Assembly (NCBI GenBank): GCA_934654755.1
Contig: CAKUGQ010000001.1
Location: forward strand, 62,001-126,000
Direction of reading: 5' to 3'
From: an uncultured Oscillospiraceae bacterium
Lineage (GTDB): Bacteria; Bacillota; Clostridia; Oscillospirales; Oscillospiraceae
DNA: 64,000 nt
The position numbers and the translations under genes are program-made. Shown one piece after another: positions 16,226 through 25,227 of this stretch. Position 1 is the first letter of the stretch. Every line of letters begins with the position of its first letter. The notes under the pieces are model-generated. The model ran no database searches, was not told where the DNA came from, and worked only from the letters and a program-made list of their open reading frames with translations.

Positions 16226-17353
16226 ATGGAACGCTTTACAATGATGGCGCCCTGCCTGTTCGGGCTGGAGGGCCTGGTCGGCGACGAGCTGCGCCGCATG
16301 GACATGCAGGATGTGCGCGTGGAGGATCGCCGCGTCTATTTTACCGGCGATGCGATGGATCTTGCGCGGGCAAATCTGCGCCTGCGCATGGCCGAGCGTG
16401 TTATGATCCGTCTGGCTGCGTTTTCCGCGCGCAGCTTTGAGGAGCTGTATCAGGGCGTGAAGGCCATCGCACTGGAGCGCTTCATTCCCCTCAACGGCGT
16501 GTTTCCTGTCAAGGGCTACAGCCTGGATTCCCAGCTTCATTCCGTACCGGATTGCCAGTCTATTGCCAAAAAGGCGGCGGTTGACCGCCTCGGCGCGCAC
16601 TACGGCGTGAGCTGGCTCCCGGAAAACGGTGAGGTTTATCCGTTACGGTTTTCCATTTTGAAGGATCACTGTGAGGTGTTTCTCGATACCTCCGGCGTCA
16701 GTCTGCACAAGCGCGGCTACCGCGCCGTAGGCAATGAGGCGCCTCTGCACGAAACGATGGCCGCCGCGATGGTCAATCTGTCGCGCTATCGCGGCCGCGA
16801 CTTCTTCTGGGATCCCTTCTGCGGCTCCGGTACGATTGCCATTGAAGCGGCGCTGACCGCACTCAACCGCGCACCCGGCCTGAACCGTCCCTTTGCCGCG
16901 CAGCGCTGGGATTTCCTGCCGCAGACAGTCTGGCAGCAGGCGCGTGATGAGGCCCGCGATCTGGAATATCGCGGCGACTACCGCATCCTCGGCACGGACA
17001 TTGACCCGGCCAGCCTCGGCATCGCCATCGCCAACGCAAAAAAAGCCGGTGTGGCGCAGTACATTGATTTTTACGAGGCCGACGCGACAAAGCGCAGCCT
17101 GCCCGCGGAGAGCGGCATCATTGTCTGTAATCCGCCCTATGGAGAACGGATGGGTGAGGTGCGTGACGCACAGCGGCTCATGCGTGATTTCGGCCGGCAT
17201 CTGCGCTTTGCCGACCGTTGGAGTAAGTATATTATCTCCTCTGATCCTGAATTTGAACACTTTTTCGACAAGCCTGCCAATCGAAAACGCAAGATGTATA
17301 ATGGCAGGCTGCAATGCAATGTTTATATGTATTTTGAGGGACGAAGCAAATGA
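16226..17353 (+). CDS. THUMP-domain RNA methyltransferase (RlmL/YpsC-like)
   Basis: A 375-residue S-adenosylmethionine-dependent methyltransferase, probably forming N2-methylguanosine in 23S rRNA. An N-terminal ferredoxin-like/THUMP region (about 1-155) precedes a Rossmann methyltransferase domain. The latter contains DPFCGSGTIAIEAA (motif I, about 195-208), a GTDID acidic loop, and NPPYGERMG (catalytic NPPY, about 305). The C-terminal KRKMYNGRL is typical of the family. AAAGGAG lies 5 bases before the ATG. Its stop overlaps the lipid-kinase start (ATGA), so the two are co-translated. Confidence 0.85.
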   Translation: MERFTMMAPCLFGLEGLVGDELRRMDMQDVRVEDRRVYFTGDAMDLARANLRLRMAERVMIRLAAFSARSFEELYQGVKAIALERFIPLNGVFPVKGYSLDSQLHSVPDCQSIAKKAAVDRLGAHYGVSWLPENGEVYPLRFSILKDHCEVFLDTSGVSLHKRGYRAVGNEAPLHETMAAAMVNLSRYRGRDFFWDPFCGSGTIAIEAALTALNRAPGLNRPFAAQRWDFLPQTVWQQARDEARDLEYRGDYRILGTDIDPASLGIAIANAKKAGVAQYIDFYEADATKRSLPAESGIIVCNPPYGERMGEVRDAQRLMRDFGRHLRFADRWSKYIISSDPEFEHFFDKPANRKRKMYNGRLQCNVYMYFEGRSK

Positions 17354-18276
17354 AGCATGTGTTTATCATCAATCCGGCTGCGGGAAAATATGACCAGACC
17401 GGTGAATTCAGCGAGAAAATCCATTCCGTTTGCGGTGCAAAGGGACTGGATTATGGGATCTTTGTGTCCCGTGCGCGTGGCGACTGCACCGCCATCGCGC
17501 GTGATGCGGCTGCAAAGGGCGGGGAGCTGCGTGTCTATGCCTGCGGCGGTGATGGCACGCTCAACGAGGTCGTCAACGGCATTGCGGGCTTTGAGAACGC
17601 CGCCGCGACGCATTTTCCCGGCGGTTCGGGCAACGATTTTGTCAAGATTTTCTCCGAGCCGGCCGCATTCCGCGATCTGGATCGTCTGCTCAATGCGGAG
17701 CAGGCGCGCTTTGATCTGATTCGCTGCGGCGGGATGTATTCGCTTAACGTCTGTTCGATGGGCTTTGACGCGCGGATCGGCACCGCCATCGGGAAATACA
17801 AGCGTCTGCCGCTGGTTACGGGCAACGGCGCCTATATCCTCTCGACCGGCATCAACCTGATCAAGGGTGTGCACCAGCACTTCGTGGTTGATCTCGACGG
17901 GCAGCGCTTTGATGCGCGGCAATCGCTGATCTGTATCGCGAACGGCCGCTGGTACGGCGGCAGCTTCAACCCTGTACCCGTCGCAGAGCCGGACGACGGC
18001 CTGCTTGACGTGCTGTTGGTCAAGGCCGTTTCGCGCCTGACCGTGGCGAATGTAATCGGAAAATATAAGGCCGGGCGCTACGAGGACATTCCCGAACTGG
18101 TGAAGCACTTCCGCTGCCGCCGCATCGAGGTCCTCTGCGACAGGCCGAGTGAGATCAATCTTGACGGCGAGCTGCTCATGGCGAAGCAGGCGGTTTTTGA
18201 GGTTGTGCCGCAGGCGGTGCGCTTCTTCTACCCGAAGGGCCTGACCTATCACGCAAGACAGACGGTTGCGAAATAA
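17350..18276 (+). CDS. Diacylglycerol-kinase-family lipid kinase
   Basis: A 308-residue kinase of the DagK/YegS/BmrU group, which phosphorylates membrane lipids such as diacylglycerol or undecaprenol using ATP. It shows INPAAGK at the start, the nucleotide loop GGDGTLNEVVNG (about 65-76), the PGGSGNDF motif (about 90-97) and a C-terminal beta domain with a D-G-x-L-D-V-L-L-V element. It is co-translated with the RNA methyltransferase through a 4-base overlap, a housekeeping pairing without an obvious functional link, and is followed by a terminator. Confidence 0.85.
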   Translation: MKHVFIINPAAGKYDQTGEFSEKIHSVCGAKGLDYGIFVSRARGDCTAIARDAAAKGGELRVYACGGDGTLNEVVNGIAGFENAAATHFPGGSGNDFVKIFSEPAAFRDLDRLLNAEQARFDLIRCGGMYSLNVCSMGFDARIGTAIGKYKRLPLVTGNGAYILSTGINLIKGVHQHFVVDLDGQRFDARQSLICIANGRWYGGSFNPVPVAEPDDGLLDVLLVKAVSRLTVANVIGKYKAGRYEDIPELVKHFRCRRIEVLCDRPSEINLDGELLMAKQAVFEVVPQAVRFFYPKGLTYHARQTVAK

Positions 18277-18305
18277 ACGGCCGCGGCGGAGTTTGTCGGT
18301 AATCC

Positions 18306-18337
18306 AACGGGGTACCCGCTTTGGGTACCTCGTTTTT
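18306..18337 (+). terminator. Intrinsic terminator after the lipid kinase
   Basis: Inverted repeat AACG-GGTACCC / GGGTACC-CGTT followed by TTTTTG on the plus strand. Confidence 0.7.
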
Positions 18338-18358
18338 GTTGTCCGGCTCCCGGAACAA

Positions 18359-18398
18359 AACCCGCTCCTCCGATGCAAACGCATCGGAGGAGCGGGTT
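18359..18398 (-). terminator. Terminator of yebC
   Basis: An 18-bp perfect stem with loop AAAC on the plus strand (GTTT on the minus strand), followed by TTGTTCC on the minus strand. It lies just past the YebC stop codon. Confidence 0.7.
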
Positions 18399-18404
18399 AA
18401 ATCC

Positions 18405-19142
18405 TCAGTCACGATCCCAGTTATGCCAGACGTTTTGCACATCGTCATCGTCGTCAAAGATGTCGAGCATCTTTTCCATGTTGGCGATGTCGTCGTCGCT
18501 GTCGAGCTTCTTGTACTCGTTCGGAACCATTTCGATCTGCGCGGAGACGAAGGAGTAGCCCTTCTTACCCAGCGCGTCGGCTACGGCATTGAAGTCGTCC
18601 GGCGTGGTGTAGACGGTGAGGCAATCCTCCTCGGCCTCAAAATCGTCTGCGCCGCAGTCCATTGCGTCCATCATCACGGCATCTTCTTCATAGTCGCCGT
18701 CTTCGTTGTCAATCACAAGAACGCCCTTCTTGCCGAAGTTCCATGAAACGCAGCCGGAGGCGCCCATTTTTCCGCCGTATTTGTCGAAATGGTGGCGCAC
18801 GTTGCCTGCGGTGCGGTTACGGCTGTCGGTCATGGTCTCTACAATGACCGCGACGCCGCCGGGGCCGTAGCCCTCGTAGGTGATGGATTCGTAAGCGTCG
18901 CCGGAGCCGGCGCTTGCGGCTTTCTCCAGCACGCGCTTGATGTTGTCATTGGGCATATTCGCAGCCTTCGCCTTGGTGATGACGGTAGCCAGACGGGAGT
19001 TGTAGTTCGGGTCGGCCGAGCCGCCGCCTTCTTTGACCGCAACGTACATTTCCTTTGCGATCTTGGTGAAGGTTGCCGCGCGCTTGGCATCCTGCGCACC
19101 CTTGGTTTTTTGAATGTTATGCCATTTGGAATGTCCGGACAT
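18405..19142 (-). CDS. yebC: YebC/PmpR-family protein
   Basis: A 245-residue cytoplasmic protein, full length for the family. It opens with the invariant MSGHSKWHNIQ-K and G-A-Q-D-A-K-R, and carries D-P-x-x-N-x-R-L and the YEGYGPGGVA signature (about 96-105), followed by N-R-T and the GASGCVSWNF stretch. The family was described as DNA-binding regulators (PmpR); more recent work shows a role in translation of proline-rich stretches. It has its own promoter upstream and a strong terminator downstream. The acidic C-terminal tail is slightly extended. Confidence 0.9.
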   Translation of the reverse strand: MSGHSKWHNIQKTKGAQDAKRAATFTKIAKEMYVAVKEGGGSADPNYNSRLATVITKAKAANMPNDNIKRVLEKAASAGSGDAYESITYEGYGPGGVAVIVETMTDSRNRTAGNVRHHFDKYGGKMGASGCVSWNFGKKGVLVIDNEDGDYEEDAVMMDAMDCGADDFEAEEDCLTVYTTPDDFNAVADALGKKGYSFVSAQIEMVPNEYKKLDSDDDIANMEKMLDIFDDDDDVQNVWHNWDRD

Positions 19143-19185
19143 GGTATATCTTCCCTTCGTAAAGAGTCTGAAAATTATTCACCCT

Positions 19186-19214
19186 ATTCTAGCACCGATG
19201 AGGACAAAAATCAA
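19186..19214 (-). promoter_or_regulatory. yebC promoter
   Basis: TTGATT, a 17-base spacer, TAGAAT on the minus strand. It overlaps the last codon of the Nif3-like gene. Confidence 0.5.
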
Positions 19215-20002
19215 TAGAATTTCATGCAGTCGGTGTGTGTTTCGGAGATTTTGACGGTAAGCTGCGGGAATTGTGCCGCAATTTCTGCGGCCAGATACGC
19301 CGTGACTGGGTTTTCGGTGTAAAAATGTCCGGCGTCGATCAGATTCAGACCGAGGTCATGCGCGTCCCAGAACTGATTATAGCGCACATCTGCCGTGACA
19401 AAGGTGTCACAGCCCGCGTTGAGTGCGTCGAGCATTCCGTCGGCGCAGCTTCCGCCGCCGACGGCGACGAAACGGACCGGCTTTCCGCCGGAGACGTAGC
19501 GCAGTCCGGGACAGCCCAACGCCTGCTTTACATGAGCAAGAAAAGCGCCGAGGGGCTGCTGCCCGATCTCGCCGCAGCGCAGAAGCCCCCACGGTCTGCC
19601 CTGTGCGTCCGTGCCGCTCGGCGCGGCGACGCGGATGTTTTTCAGCCCGAGTGTCCGCGCCAGAATGTCATTGACGCCGCCGGGGGCACAGTCGAGATTC
19701 GTGTGCGCATTGACGGCGCTGATGCCGTTTGCACAGAGAAGCATAACGGCGCGGCCGACACTCGTCTCGTCCGTAATGCTTGACGTCGGACGGAAGATCA
19801 ACGGATGGTGTGTTACCAGCAGCTCTGCGCCCCGGTCGGCGGCCTCGCGGCAGACGCCTTCAAAGGGATCCAGCGCGACGAGCACCTTTGTTACTTTTTG
19901 TCCACGGCTGCCGCAAAGCAGCCCCACATTGTCCCAGTCCATCTTCATATCGCGCGGCGCAAGCCGCTCAACAAAGTGCAGAATTTCACCGACGGTTGCC
20001 AT
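19211..20002 (-). CDS. Nif3-like dinuclear metal-centre protein
   Basis: A 263-residue protein of the YqfO/Nif3/GTP-cyclohydrolase-1-type-2-homologue family, the short form lacking the inserted PII-like domain. It has the metal ligands in order: DNVGLL near the start, THHPLIF (about 64-70), NAHTNLD (about 98-104), and the C-terminal DAGHFYTE with histidine and glutamate ligands (about 225-232). The protein forms a hexameric toroid; its true substrate is uncertain. Its start lies inside the 3' end of trmK (17-base overlap), a conserved pairing in Firmicutes (yqfN-yqfO). Confidence 0.85.
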   Translation of the reverse strand: MATVGEILHFVERLAPRDMKMDWDNVGLLCGSRGQKVTKVLVALDPFEGVCREAADRGAELLVTHHPLIFRPTSSITDETSVGRAVMLLCANGISAVNAHTNLDCAPGGVNDILARTLGLKNIRVAAPSGTDAQGRPWGLLRCGEIGQQPLGAFLAHVKQALGCPGLRYVSGGKPVRFVAVGGGSCADGMLDALNAGCDTFVTADVRYNQFWDAHDLGLNLIDAGHFYTENPVTAYLAAEIAAQFPQLTVKISETHTDCMKFY

Positions 20003-20690
20003 AACGTTTCCTCATTTCGCATAGCTCGCACAGAGCCGTTTCGTAGTATTTCAGCCGCAGCGGCTCGTTTCCGCGCCGCAGTCCTGCGACGGTCTGCTCC
20101 AGAGAGGGGATCAGCCGCGCGAAGTAATCCGGAAGCAGCGGATCGCCGCTGCCGAGCAGCGCGGGGGAGACGTAGTGCTGCCCCGGTGTGAGCGGCACGG
20201 CATCACCGAAGCGTACGAGCATTGCCTGATAGAGAAATCCGCCGTCGCGCACAAGGCGTTCCGCTTCGATGCGGAAGCCGAGCGGCGGCAGCTTGCGCCG
20301 CAGGTCGTTGCCGGAGGACTGCGGCTGCAGGATAAAGTCGACGGCGGGGTCACACGTCCACGGACAGTCGCCGAGAATGCGGGCGATCACATCGCCGCCC
20401 ATGCCGGCAACGATCACGGTATCAACCTCGCCGGGCGCCACGGCGGCAAGCCCGTCAGCCAGAGAAAAGCACATTTCCTCCGTCATGCCGCAGCGGGCGG
20501 CGTTTTCCCGTGCCTTTTCCAACGGCTTTTCACGCAGATCACAGGCGTGGACGCTTGCCGCACGGCCGATTTGCAGCAGCCGGATACCGAGATAGCCGTG
20601 GTCACAGCCGATGTCGGCGACGCGCGCGCCAGGGCGCACAAATTCCGCGCAGCACTGCAGCCGCGCAGAAAGGGGAGGAGAATGGGTCAT
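19986..20690 (-). CDS. trmK: tRNA (adenine22-N1)-methyltransferase TrmK
   Basis: A 234-residue SAM-dependent enzyme that makes m1A22 in tRNA. The Rossmann motif VADIGCDHGYLGIRL lies at about 24-38, an acidic loop (ACDLREKPLEKA) near 50, and VIVAGMGGDVIARIL near 95, followed by ILQPQSSGNDLRR, which is characteristic of TrmK/YqfN. The C-terminal helical extension is present. An AAAGGAGG-type site precedes the ATG. It is translationally linked to the Nif3-like gene downstream. Confidence 0.88.
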   Translation of the reverse strand: MTHSPPLSARLQCCAEFVRPGARVADIGCDHGYLGIRLLQIGRAASVHACDLREKPLEKARENAARCGMTEEMCFSLADGLAAVAPGEVDTVIVAGMGGDVIARILGDCPWTCDPAVDFILQPQSSGNDLRRKLPPLGFRIEAERLVRDGGFLYQAMLVRFGDAVPLTPGQHYVSPALLGSGDPLLPDYFARLIPSLEQTVAGLRRGNEPLRLKYYETALCELCEMRKRYGNRR

Positions 20691-20734
20691 AGGGCCTCCT
20701 TTGCGTATCCCAAAATCGCTCTGTGCCTAAGCAG

Positions 20735-21100
20735 CTATTTACTTCCATCGATTACGCAGCTGTCGCTGTGGGGAATCAGATAAATCGTACAGCCGGAATC
20801 GGTGGAAAAAACATTAAAACCCTTAGTACTTGGAATGCTCTCCAAAGCGTCACTTATACAACTCCCCTGGTGGATGGGAAACCATGCGCCTTTGACCTTG
20901 ATATATCCGCAGACCCTTGACAAATCGATATCCTTGACCTCCGGAGAAATCAGAAACTCTGTCCAGCCGTTCCGTGCGGCTGCCGACCGTGAGGATTCAT
21001 CCGCTTTTCTGTCAAGAGTTGAGAACAGAAGCGCCAAACCACCCCAATACAAAGCGACGACAGAAAAAACAACAATCAGAACAATTTGCCATTTTTTCAT
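20735..21100 (-). CDS. Small membrane-anchored uncharacterised protein
   Basis: A 121-residue protein with an N-terminal membrane helix (MKKWQIVLIVVFSVVALYWG) and a roughly 90-residue extracytoplasmic domain containing three cysteines (near C-G-Y-I, G-S-C-I and G-C-T-I). AAAGGAG lies 11 bases before the ATG; the longer ORF start is unsupported. No family is recognised. It lies between a DUF1858 gene with its own terminator and trmK, so it may be expressed from its own promoter or lead into trmK. Confidence 0.5.
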   Translation of the reverse strand: MKKWQIVLIVVFSVVALYWGGLALLFSTLDRKADESSRSAAARNGWTEFLISPEVKDIDLSRVCGYIKVKGAWFPIHQGSCISDALESIPSTKGFNVFSTDSGCTIYLIPHSDSCVIDGSK

Positions 21101-21161
21101 AAGGCGTGTACTCCTTTCGGAAGAGTTTTGGGAATATGTACGTTGTGCGGAGACTCGGAAC

Positions 21162-21191
21162 AAAAAGGGCGGGCAGAAGGTCTGCCCGCCC
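21162..21191 (-). terminator. Terminator of the DUF1858 gene
   Basis: An 11-bp GC stem (GGGCGGGCAGA / TCTGCCCGCCC, loop of 3) followed by TTTTTG on the minus strand. Confidence 0.8.
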
Positions 21192-21198
21192 GGTCGGT

Positions 21199-21420
21199 TT
21201 ACTTCTTGGCTTCCTCGGCGGCTTCGATGAAGCGGTTGACCTGGGCCAGAAAAGCGTCGGGGTCAACGCCGTGGACCATGCAGGCCTCCTCGACCGTTTC
21301 GCCGCGGGACGCGGGGCAGCCGAGACAGTGCATTCCGATCGCCATAAAGAGGGGAGCGGTCTGCGGCGCGATGTCGAGCACATCGCCGATGATGGTAGAC
21401 TTTTCAATTTTAACAGCCAT
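21199..21420 (-). CDS. DUF1858 redox-disulfide domain protein
   Basis: A 73-residue protein that is almost entirely one DUF1858 domain, the small helical domain associated with hybrid-cluster proteins. It has the M-x-C-L-G-C-P motif at about 30-36, whose cysteine pair is thought to be redox active. The start MAVKIEKS follows AAGGAGG by 11 bases. It is a single-gene unit with its own terminator. A redox or metal-sensing role is suggested by the family, and the partner is unknown. Confidence 0.8.
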   Translation of the reverse strand: MAVKIEKSTIIGDVLDIAPQTAPLFMAIGMHCLGCPASRGETVEEACMVHGVDPDAFLAQVNRFIEAAEEAKK

Positions 21421-21553
21421 TTTTGATAGCCTCCTTGTGTTCGATGCTCTTATTATAGCCCGTCTGTCCGCAAAAATCAACCTTCTTTCGTGCTTTTTCG
21501 GACTTGCTTTTGACGGAAAATGTTGTATGATGGAAACAAAGGAGGGAATACAA

Positions 21554-23140
21554 ATGCTGGATTGGATACTCTACGGCGGGACGGTGATCGACGGTACGGG
21601 CGCAGCGCCGTTTTGTGCCGACGTCGCATGGAAGGACGGGAAAATCACTGCCGTTGGGCGCGTTGACGGTCAGGCGGCGCACACGCTGGACGCCCGGGGG
21701 CTGTGCGTCACGCCGGGCTTCCTCGATATTCACCGTCATGGTGATGCGGCGGTGTTCCGCGCGGACTTCGGCGAGGCCGAGCTGCGTCAGGGACTCACCA
21801 CGGTGGTCAACGGCGCTTGCGGCCTGTCGCTGGCGCCCTTCGGTGCGGCGCACCGCGAGGAGCTGCTGCGCTATCTGCTGCCCATTACGGGCGCCGCCTC
21901 GGCGGACTTTCCAACGGAGTCCATGGCGGCCTATCTCGACGCGGTGCAGGCCGCGTCGCCCGCGCTGAACGTTTCCATGATGGCGGGCGGCGGAACGGTG
22001 CGCACGGATGTGTGCGGCTACGCCGCGGGCGACCCGCATAATCCCGATGAGATCTCCCACAGACTGCTGCGCGCACTGGACGAGGGTGCGCTGGCGGTTT
22101 CGCTCGGTCTGGGCTACGCGCCGGAGTGCTTTTATTCTACCGAAGGACTGATTCGCGTGCTGAGCGTCCTGCGCGGACGCAATATTCCCGTTACGGTACA
22201 TATGCGCGAGGAGGGCGACAAGGTCTGCGACGCGATCCGTGAAATGCTGACCGTTGCGCGGGCGGTGGACGCGCCGCTGCACATCAGCCATCTCAAGGCG
22301 ATGGGTCCGCGTAACTGGCGCAAGCGGATCCCGGAAGCGCTGGAGCTTCTGCGCCGCGCCCGCGCGGAAGGGACGGAGGCAGACTGCGACCTGTACCTTT
22401 ATGAGGCGGGCTCGACGCAGCTTCTGCACCTCCTGCCGCCGGAATTCCTGGAGGGCGGCACGGCTGCCATTGTCCGCCGGCTGCGCGAGCCGTCACAGGT
22501 GACGCTGCTCGCCGAGCGTATTGCAAACGGGCGGGATTTCGATAATATCGCGCAGATGGTCGGATGGGACAACATCGTCCTTTCCACGCTGCGCCGGCCG
22601 GAATATGCGGACTTCACCGGAAAAACGTTGGCCGAGACGGCCGACGCGCTGAATATGGAGCCGGTCGCCTGCCTGTGCCGGATTCTCGCAGATGAGGATT
22701 GCGCCGTGACGATGATCGACCGCATCAACTGCGAGGACGATATCCGGATGATTTTGCAGGAGGACTATTCCTCCGTGATTTCCGACGCGACCTATCCCAC
22801 GCGCGGTCTGCCGCACCCGCGCGTTTATGGAAATGCGACGCGGCTGCTGGAACGCTATGTCATGCACGAGCGCCTGCTGACGCTCCCGCAGGCCGTGCGC
22901 AAGCTGACAGGTCTGCCCGCCGCCGCCATGCGGCTGCCAACCAAGGGCGTGCTGCTCGCGGGCATGGATGCGGACCTTTGCGTTTTCCGTCCGGAGGCGC
23001 TGCATGAGTGCGCAAGCTTTGCGGAGCCAAGGCAATTCTCCGAAGGAATGGACAGCGTATTCGTCAACGGTCAGCCTGCGATTCTGCACGGCGAACGAAC
23101 CGCGCTGCGCAGCGGCCGCGTTCTTCGTCGTTTCGCATAA
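21554..23140 (+). CDS. N-acyl-D-amino-acid deacylase (amidohydrolase family)
   Basis: A 528-residue metal-dependent amidohydrolase that removes acyl groups from N-acyl-D-amino acids, possibly for recycling or scavenging of D-amino acids. N-terminal and C-terminal strands form the small beta domain (YGGTVIDGTGAAP; AGMDADLCVF). Metal ligands are visible at DIHRHGD (about 58-64), HMREEGDKV (about 217), HISHLKAMG (about 240) and SDATYPTRGLPHPR (about 410). The start follows GGAGGGA at 7 bases; the frame is open far upstream but without start signals. It is probably co-transcribed only with itself. Confidence 0.85.
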   Translation: MLDWILYGGTVIDGTGAAPFCADVAWKDGKITAVGRVDGQAAHTLDARGLCVTPGFLDIHRHGDAAVFRADFGEAELRQGLTTVVNGACGLSLAPFGAAHREELLRYLLPITGAASADFPTESMAAYLDAVQAASPALNVSMMAGGGTVRTDVCGYAAGDPHNPDEISHRLLRALDEGALAVSLGLGYAPECFYSTEGLIRVLSVLRGRNIPVTVHMREEGDKVCDAIREMLTVARAVDAPLHISHLKAMGPRNWRKRIPEALELLRRARAEGTEADCDLYLYEAGSTQLLHLLPPEFLEGGTAAIVRRLREPSQVTLLAERIANGRDFDNIAQMVGWDNIVLSTLRRPEYADFTGKTLAETADALNMEPVACLCRILADEDCAVTMIDRINCEDDIRMILQEDYSSVISDATYPTRGLPHPRVYGNATRLLERYVMHERLLTLPQAVRKLTGLPAAAMRLPTKGVLLAGMDADLCVFRPEALHECASFAEPRQFSEGMDSVFVNGQPAILHGERTALRSGRVLRRFA

Positions 23141-23171
23141 AAACCTGTCGTCTAACAAAAGTATGTTTTAC

Positions 23172-23200
23172 TTGCAATTTTCAAGGAACTGTGGTAGCAT
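23172..23200 (+). promoter_or_regulatory. Promoter of the CofE-like gene
   Basis: TTGCAA, a 17-base spacer, TAGCAT, 72 bases before the start codon. Confidence 0.45.
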
Positions 23201-23272
23201 TTCCGAGTTGTTGTTTTCCGATTCAGGGGGACGGCGACTATCCTGAAAATCTAATATAGGAAGGGATCTACC

Positions 23273-24475
23273 ATGAAACAGAGCGAACGACGGGTCGGTA
23301 CGGTATCGCGCGGCATCCGCTGCCCGATTTTCCGCGAGGGCGATGATCTTGCGGCGATGGTGTCCGAGAGCGTACTGGAGGCGGCACAGTCCGAAGGCTT
23401 TTCGCTGCATGACCGCGACGTTATTTCCGTTACGGAGTCGGTCGTAGCGCGCGCGCAGGGCAACTATGCGAGCGTTTCGGATATTGCCGCCGATGTGCGG
23501 GAGAAGCTTGGCGGCGGCACCGTCGGCGTAATCTTCCCCATCCTTTCGCGCAACCGCTTTGCCATTTGCCTGCGCGGTATCGCCGCAGGCGCAAAAAAGG
23601 TCGTGCTGATGCTCAGCTACCCCACCGACGAGGTCGGCAATCAGCTCATCGACCCGGACAAGCTGGACGAAAAGGGTATCGATCCCTACCGCGATATTCT
23701 TACGCTGGAGCGCTACCGTGAGCTGTTCGGCGTGAACTGCCACGAGTTTACCGGCGTGGATTACGTTGCTTACTATGAACAGCTTATTCGTGACTCCGGC
23801 GCGGAGGCGGAGATCTTCTTTGCCAACCGCCCCACGGCAATCCTGCCCTATGTCGATTCCGTTCTGACCTGTGATATTCACAGCCGCAACCGCACAAAGC
23901 GTATTCTGCGGGCGGCGGGTGCGAAAACGGTCTGCGGTCTGGACGATATTCTTACCGCGCCCGTCAACGGCAGCGGTTACAATGAGCGTTTTGGTCTGCT
24001 CGGCTCCAACAAAGCCGCCGAGGATCGTATCAAGCTCTTCCCGCGCGACTGCCGCGAGCTGGTGCTTGACATCCAGAAGCGCATCCTGAACGCGACCGGA
24101 AAACACGTTGAGGTTATGGTCTACGGCGACGGCGCATTCAAGGATCCCAAGGGCAAGATCTGGGAGCTGGCCGACCCGGTTGTCTCCCCGGCCTATACGG
24201 ACGGTCTGATCGGTACGCCGAACGAGCTGAAGCTCAAATATCTGGCCGATGACGAATTCCGCAGCCTCACGGGCGAGGCGCTGCGTGAGGCAATTGAGGC
24301 AAAGATTCGGGAAAAGGACGGCGATCTTGTGGGCAGTATGGTCTCCGAGGGGACGACGCCGCGCCGCCTGACCGATCTGATCGGCTCACTGTGCGACCTG
24401 ACCAGCGGCTCCGGCGATAAGGGCACGCCGGTTGTGCTTGTTCAGGGCTACTTTGACAACTATACGAATGATTAA
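23273..24475 (+). CDS. Coenzyme F420-0:L-glutamate ligase-family protein
   Basis: A 400-residue protein of the CofE family (pfam01996). It shows DVISVTESVVARAQG (about 44-58) with the conserved S-x-V-x-x-Q-G pattern, and the C-terminal D-x-x-A...SEGTTPRRLTDLIG. It is longer than archaeal CofE (about 250 residues) and carries an inserted region (about 100-260). No F420 genes are visible, and this long Firmicutes form probably ligates glutamate or a similar amino acid to a different acceptor. GGAAGGGA precedes the ATG. It is a single gene with a promoter and strong terminator. Confidence 0.75.
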   Translation: MKQSERRVGTVSRGIRCPIFREGDDLAAMVSESVLEAAQSEGFSLHDRDVISVTESVVARAQGNYASVSDIAADVREKLGGGTVGVIFPILSRNRFAICLRGIAAGAKKVVLMLSYPTDEVGNQLIDPDKLDEKGIDPYRDILTLERYRELFGVNCHEFTGVDYVAYYEQLIRDSGAEAEIFFANRPTAILPYVDSVLTCDIHSRNRTKRILRAAGAKTVCGLDDILTAPVNGSGYNERFGLLGSNKAAEDRIKLFPRDCRELVLDIQKRILNATGKHVEVMVYGDGAFKDPKGKIWELADPVVSPAYTDGLIGTPNELKLKYLADDEFRSLTGEALREAIEAKIREKDGDLVGSMVSEGTTPRRLTDLIGSLCDLTSGSGDKGTPVVLVQGYFDNYTND

Positions 24476-24477
24476 AA

Positions 24478-24515
24478 AAAAGATCCGGCAGGCAAGCAGC
24501 CTGCCGGATCTTTTG
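24478..24515 (+). terminator. Terminator after the CofE-like gene
   Basis: A 12-14-bp stem (AGATCCGGCAGG / CCTGCCGGATCT) followed by TTTT, a few bases past the stop codon. Confidence 0.8.
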
Positions 24516-24578
24516 CATACAATGAATATTTTTGCACAAAAATGAATACTTATTTGCAGAAAATATTTATGCCAATGG

Positions 24579-24607
24579 TTGACAATGTGAAAGGCTTCTG
24601 ATATACT
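24579..24607 (+). promoter_or_regulatory. Strong promoter of the lipoprotein locus
   Basis: Consensus TTGACA, a 17-base spacer, TATACT, 54 bases before the first gene of the secreted protein/lipoprotein array. No further promoter of this quality is seen within the array, so all five genes may be one transcript. Confidence 0.75.
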
Positions 24608-24660
24608 CGATATATCAGAGCAGAAATGTTCTGAAATACATACTTTCAGGAGGAGCCAAC

Positions 24661-25224
24661 ATGAAAAAGCTCGCTCGCGCAATCGTTCTGGTCTGCATTT
24701 TTGCGACCATCCTTTCGTCCGTGGCCTTTGCGGTCGTCCTTATGCCCCCACGTAACCAGACCTATGTCGTTGTTCCTCAAAATGGTCACCTTATTTCCAC
24801 ACCAGAGCTTCCCGTTCGCGTTAGTGGAAGCGACACGGCAGACTCAATTGCCGGCGCACCGCTGTTTAGCTGCGTCTACACCTTTGACGGTGCTACGGCG
24901 GTAGAAACAACGGGGTATACCTGTATCAGCATGGAGTATAATGCACCGGGGGATACGGGCTATATCAAAGGAACGAATCTTGTCCCCGCAACGAAAATGC
25001 GAGTGGTCGATGTCCAGTCGACGAACTATTACACATTGCTTGATCTCGATAAATATGGGAACAATAATGCCACTCCAGTTGGCTCGCTACCCAAAGGAGC
25101 ATATGTAAAATATGTTGTAACATCGAATATCTTATGGATTAGAGCAGTCGTTTATGTGAAAAAAGGGTTAGCCTACTCTGTTGACGAGTACTTTGTTAAG
25201 AATAGTGACTTAAAGGAGCTTTGA
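24661..25224 (+). CDS. Secreted SH3-like uncharacterised protein
   Basis: A 187-residue exported protein: signal peptide at 1-24 (MKKLARAIVLV... VAFA), a Thr/Ser-rich section, then a beta-rich domain (about 100-187) that looks SH3-like (TKMRVVDVQSTNYYTLLDL..., LPKGAYVKYV, ILWIRAVVYV). AGGAGGAG lies before the ATG. The stop codon is three bases from the start of the first lipoprotein, so it belongs to that operon. Function is unknown; binding at the cell surface is a guess. Confidence 0.6.
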   Translation: MKKLARAIVLVCIFATILSSVAFAVVLMPPRNQTYVVVPQNGHLISTPELPVRVSGSDTADSIAGAPLFSCVYTFDGATAVETTGYTCISMEYNAPGDTGYIKGTNLVPATKMRVVDVQSTNYYTLLDLDKYGNNNATPVGSLPKGAYVKYVVTSNILWIRAVVYVKKGLAYSVDEYFVKNSDLKEL

Positions 25225-25227
25225 TGA

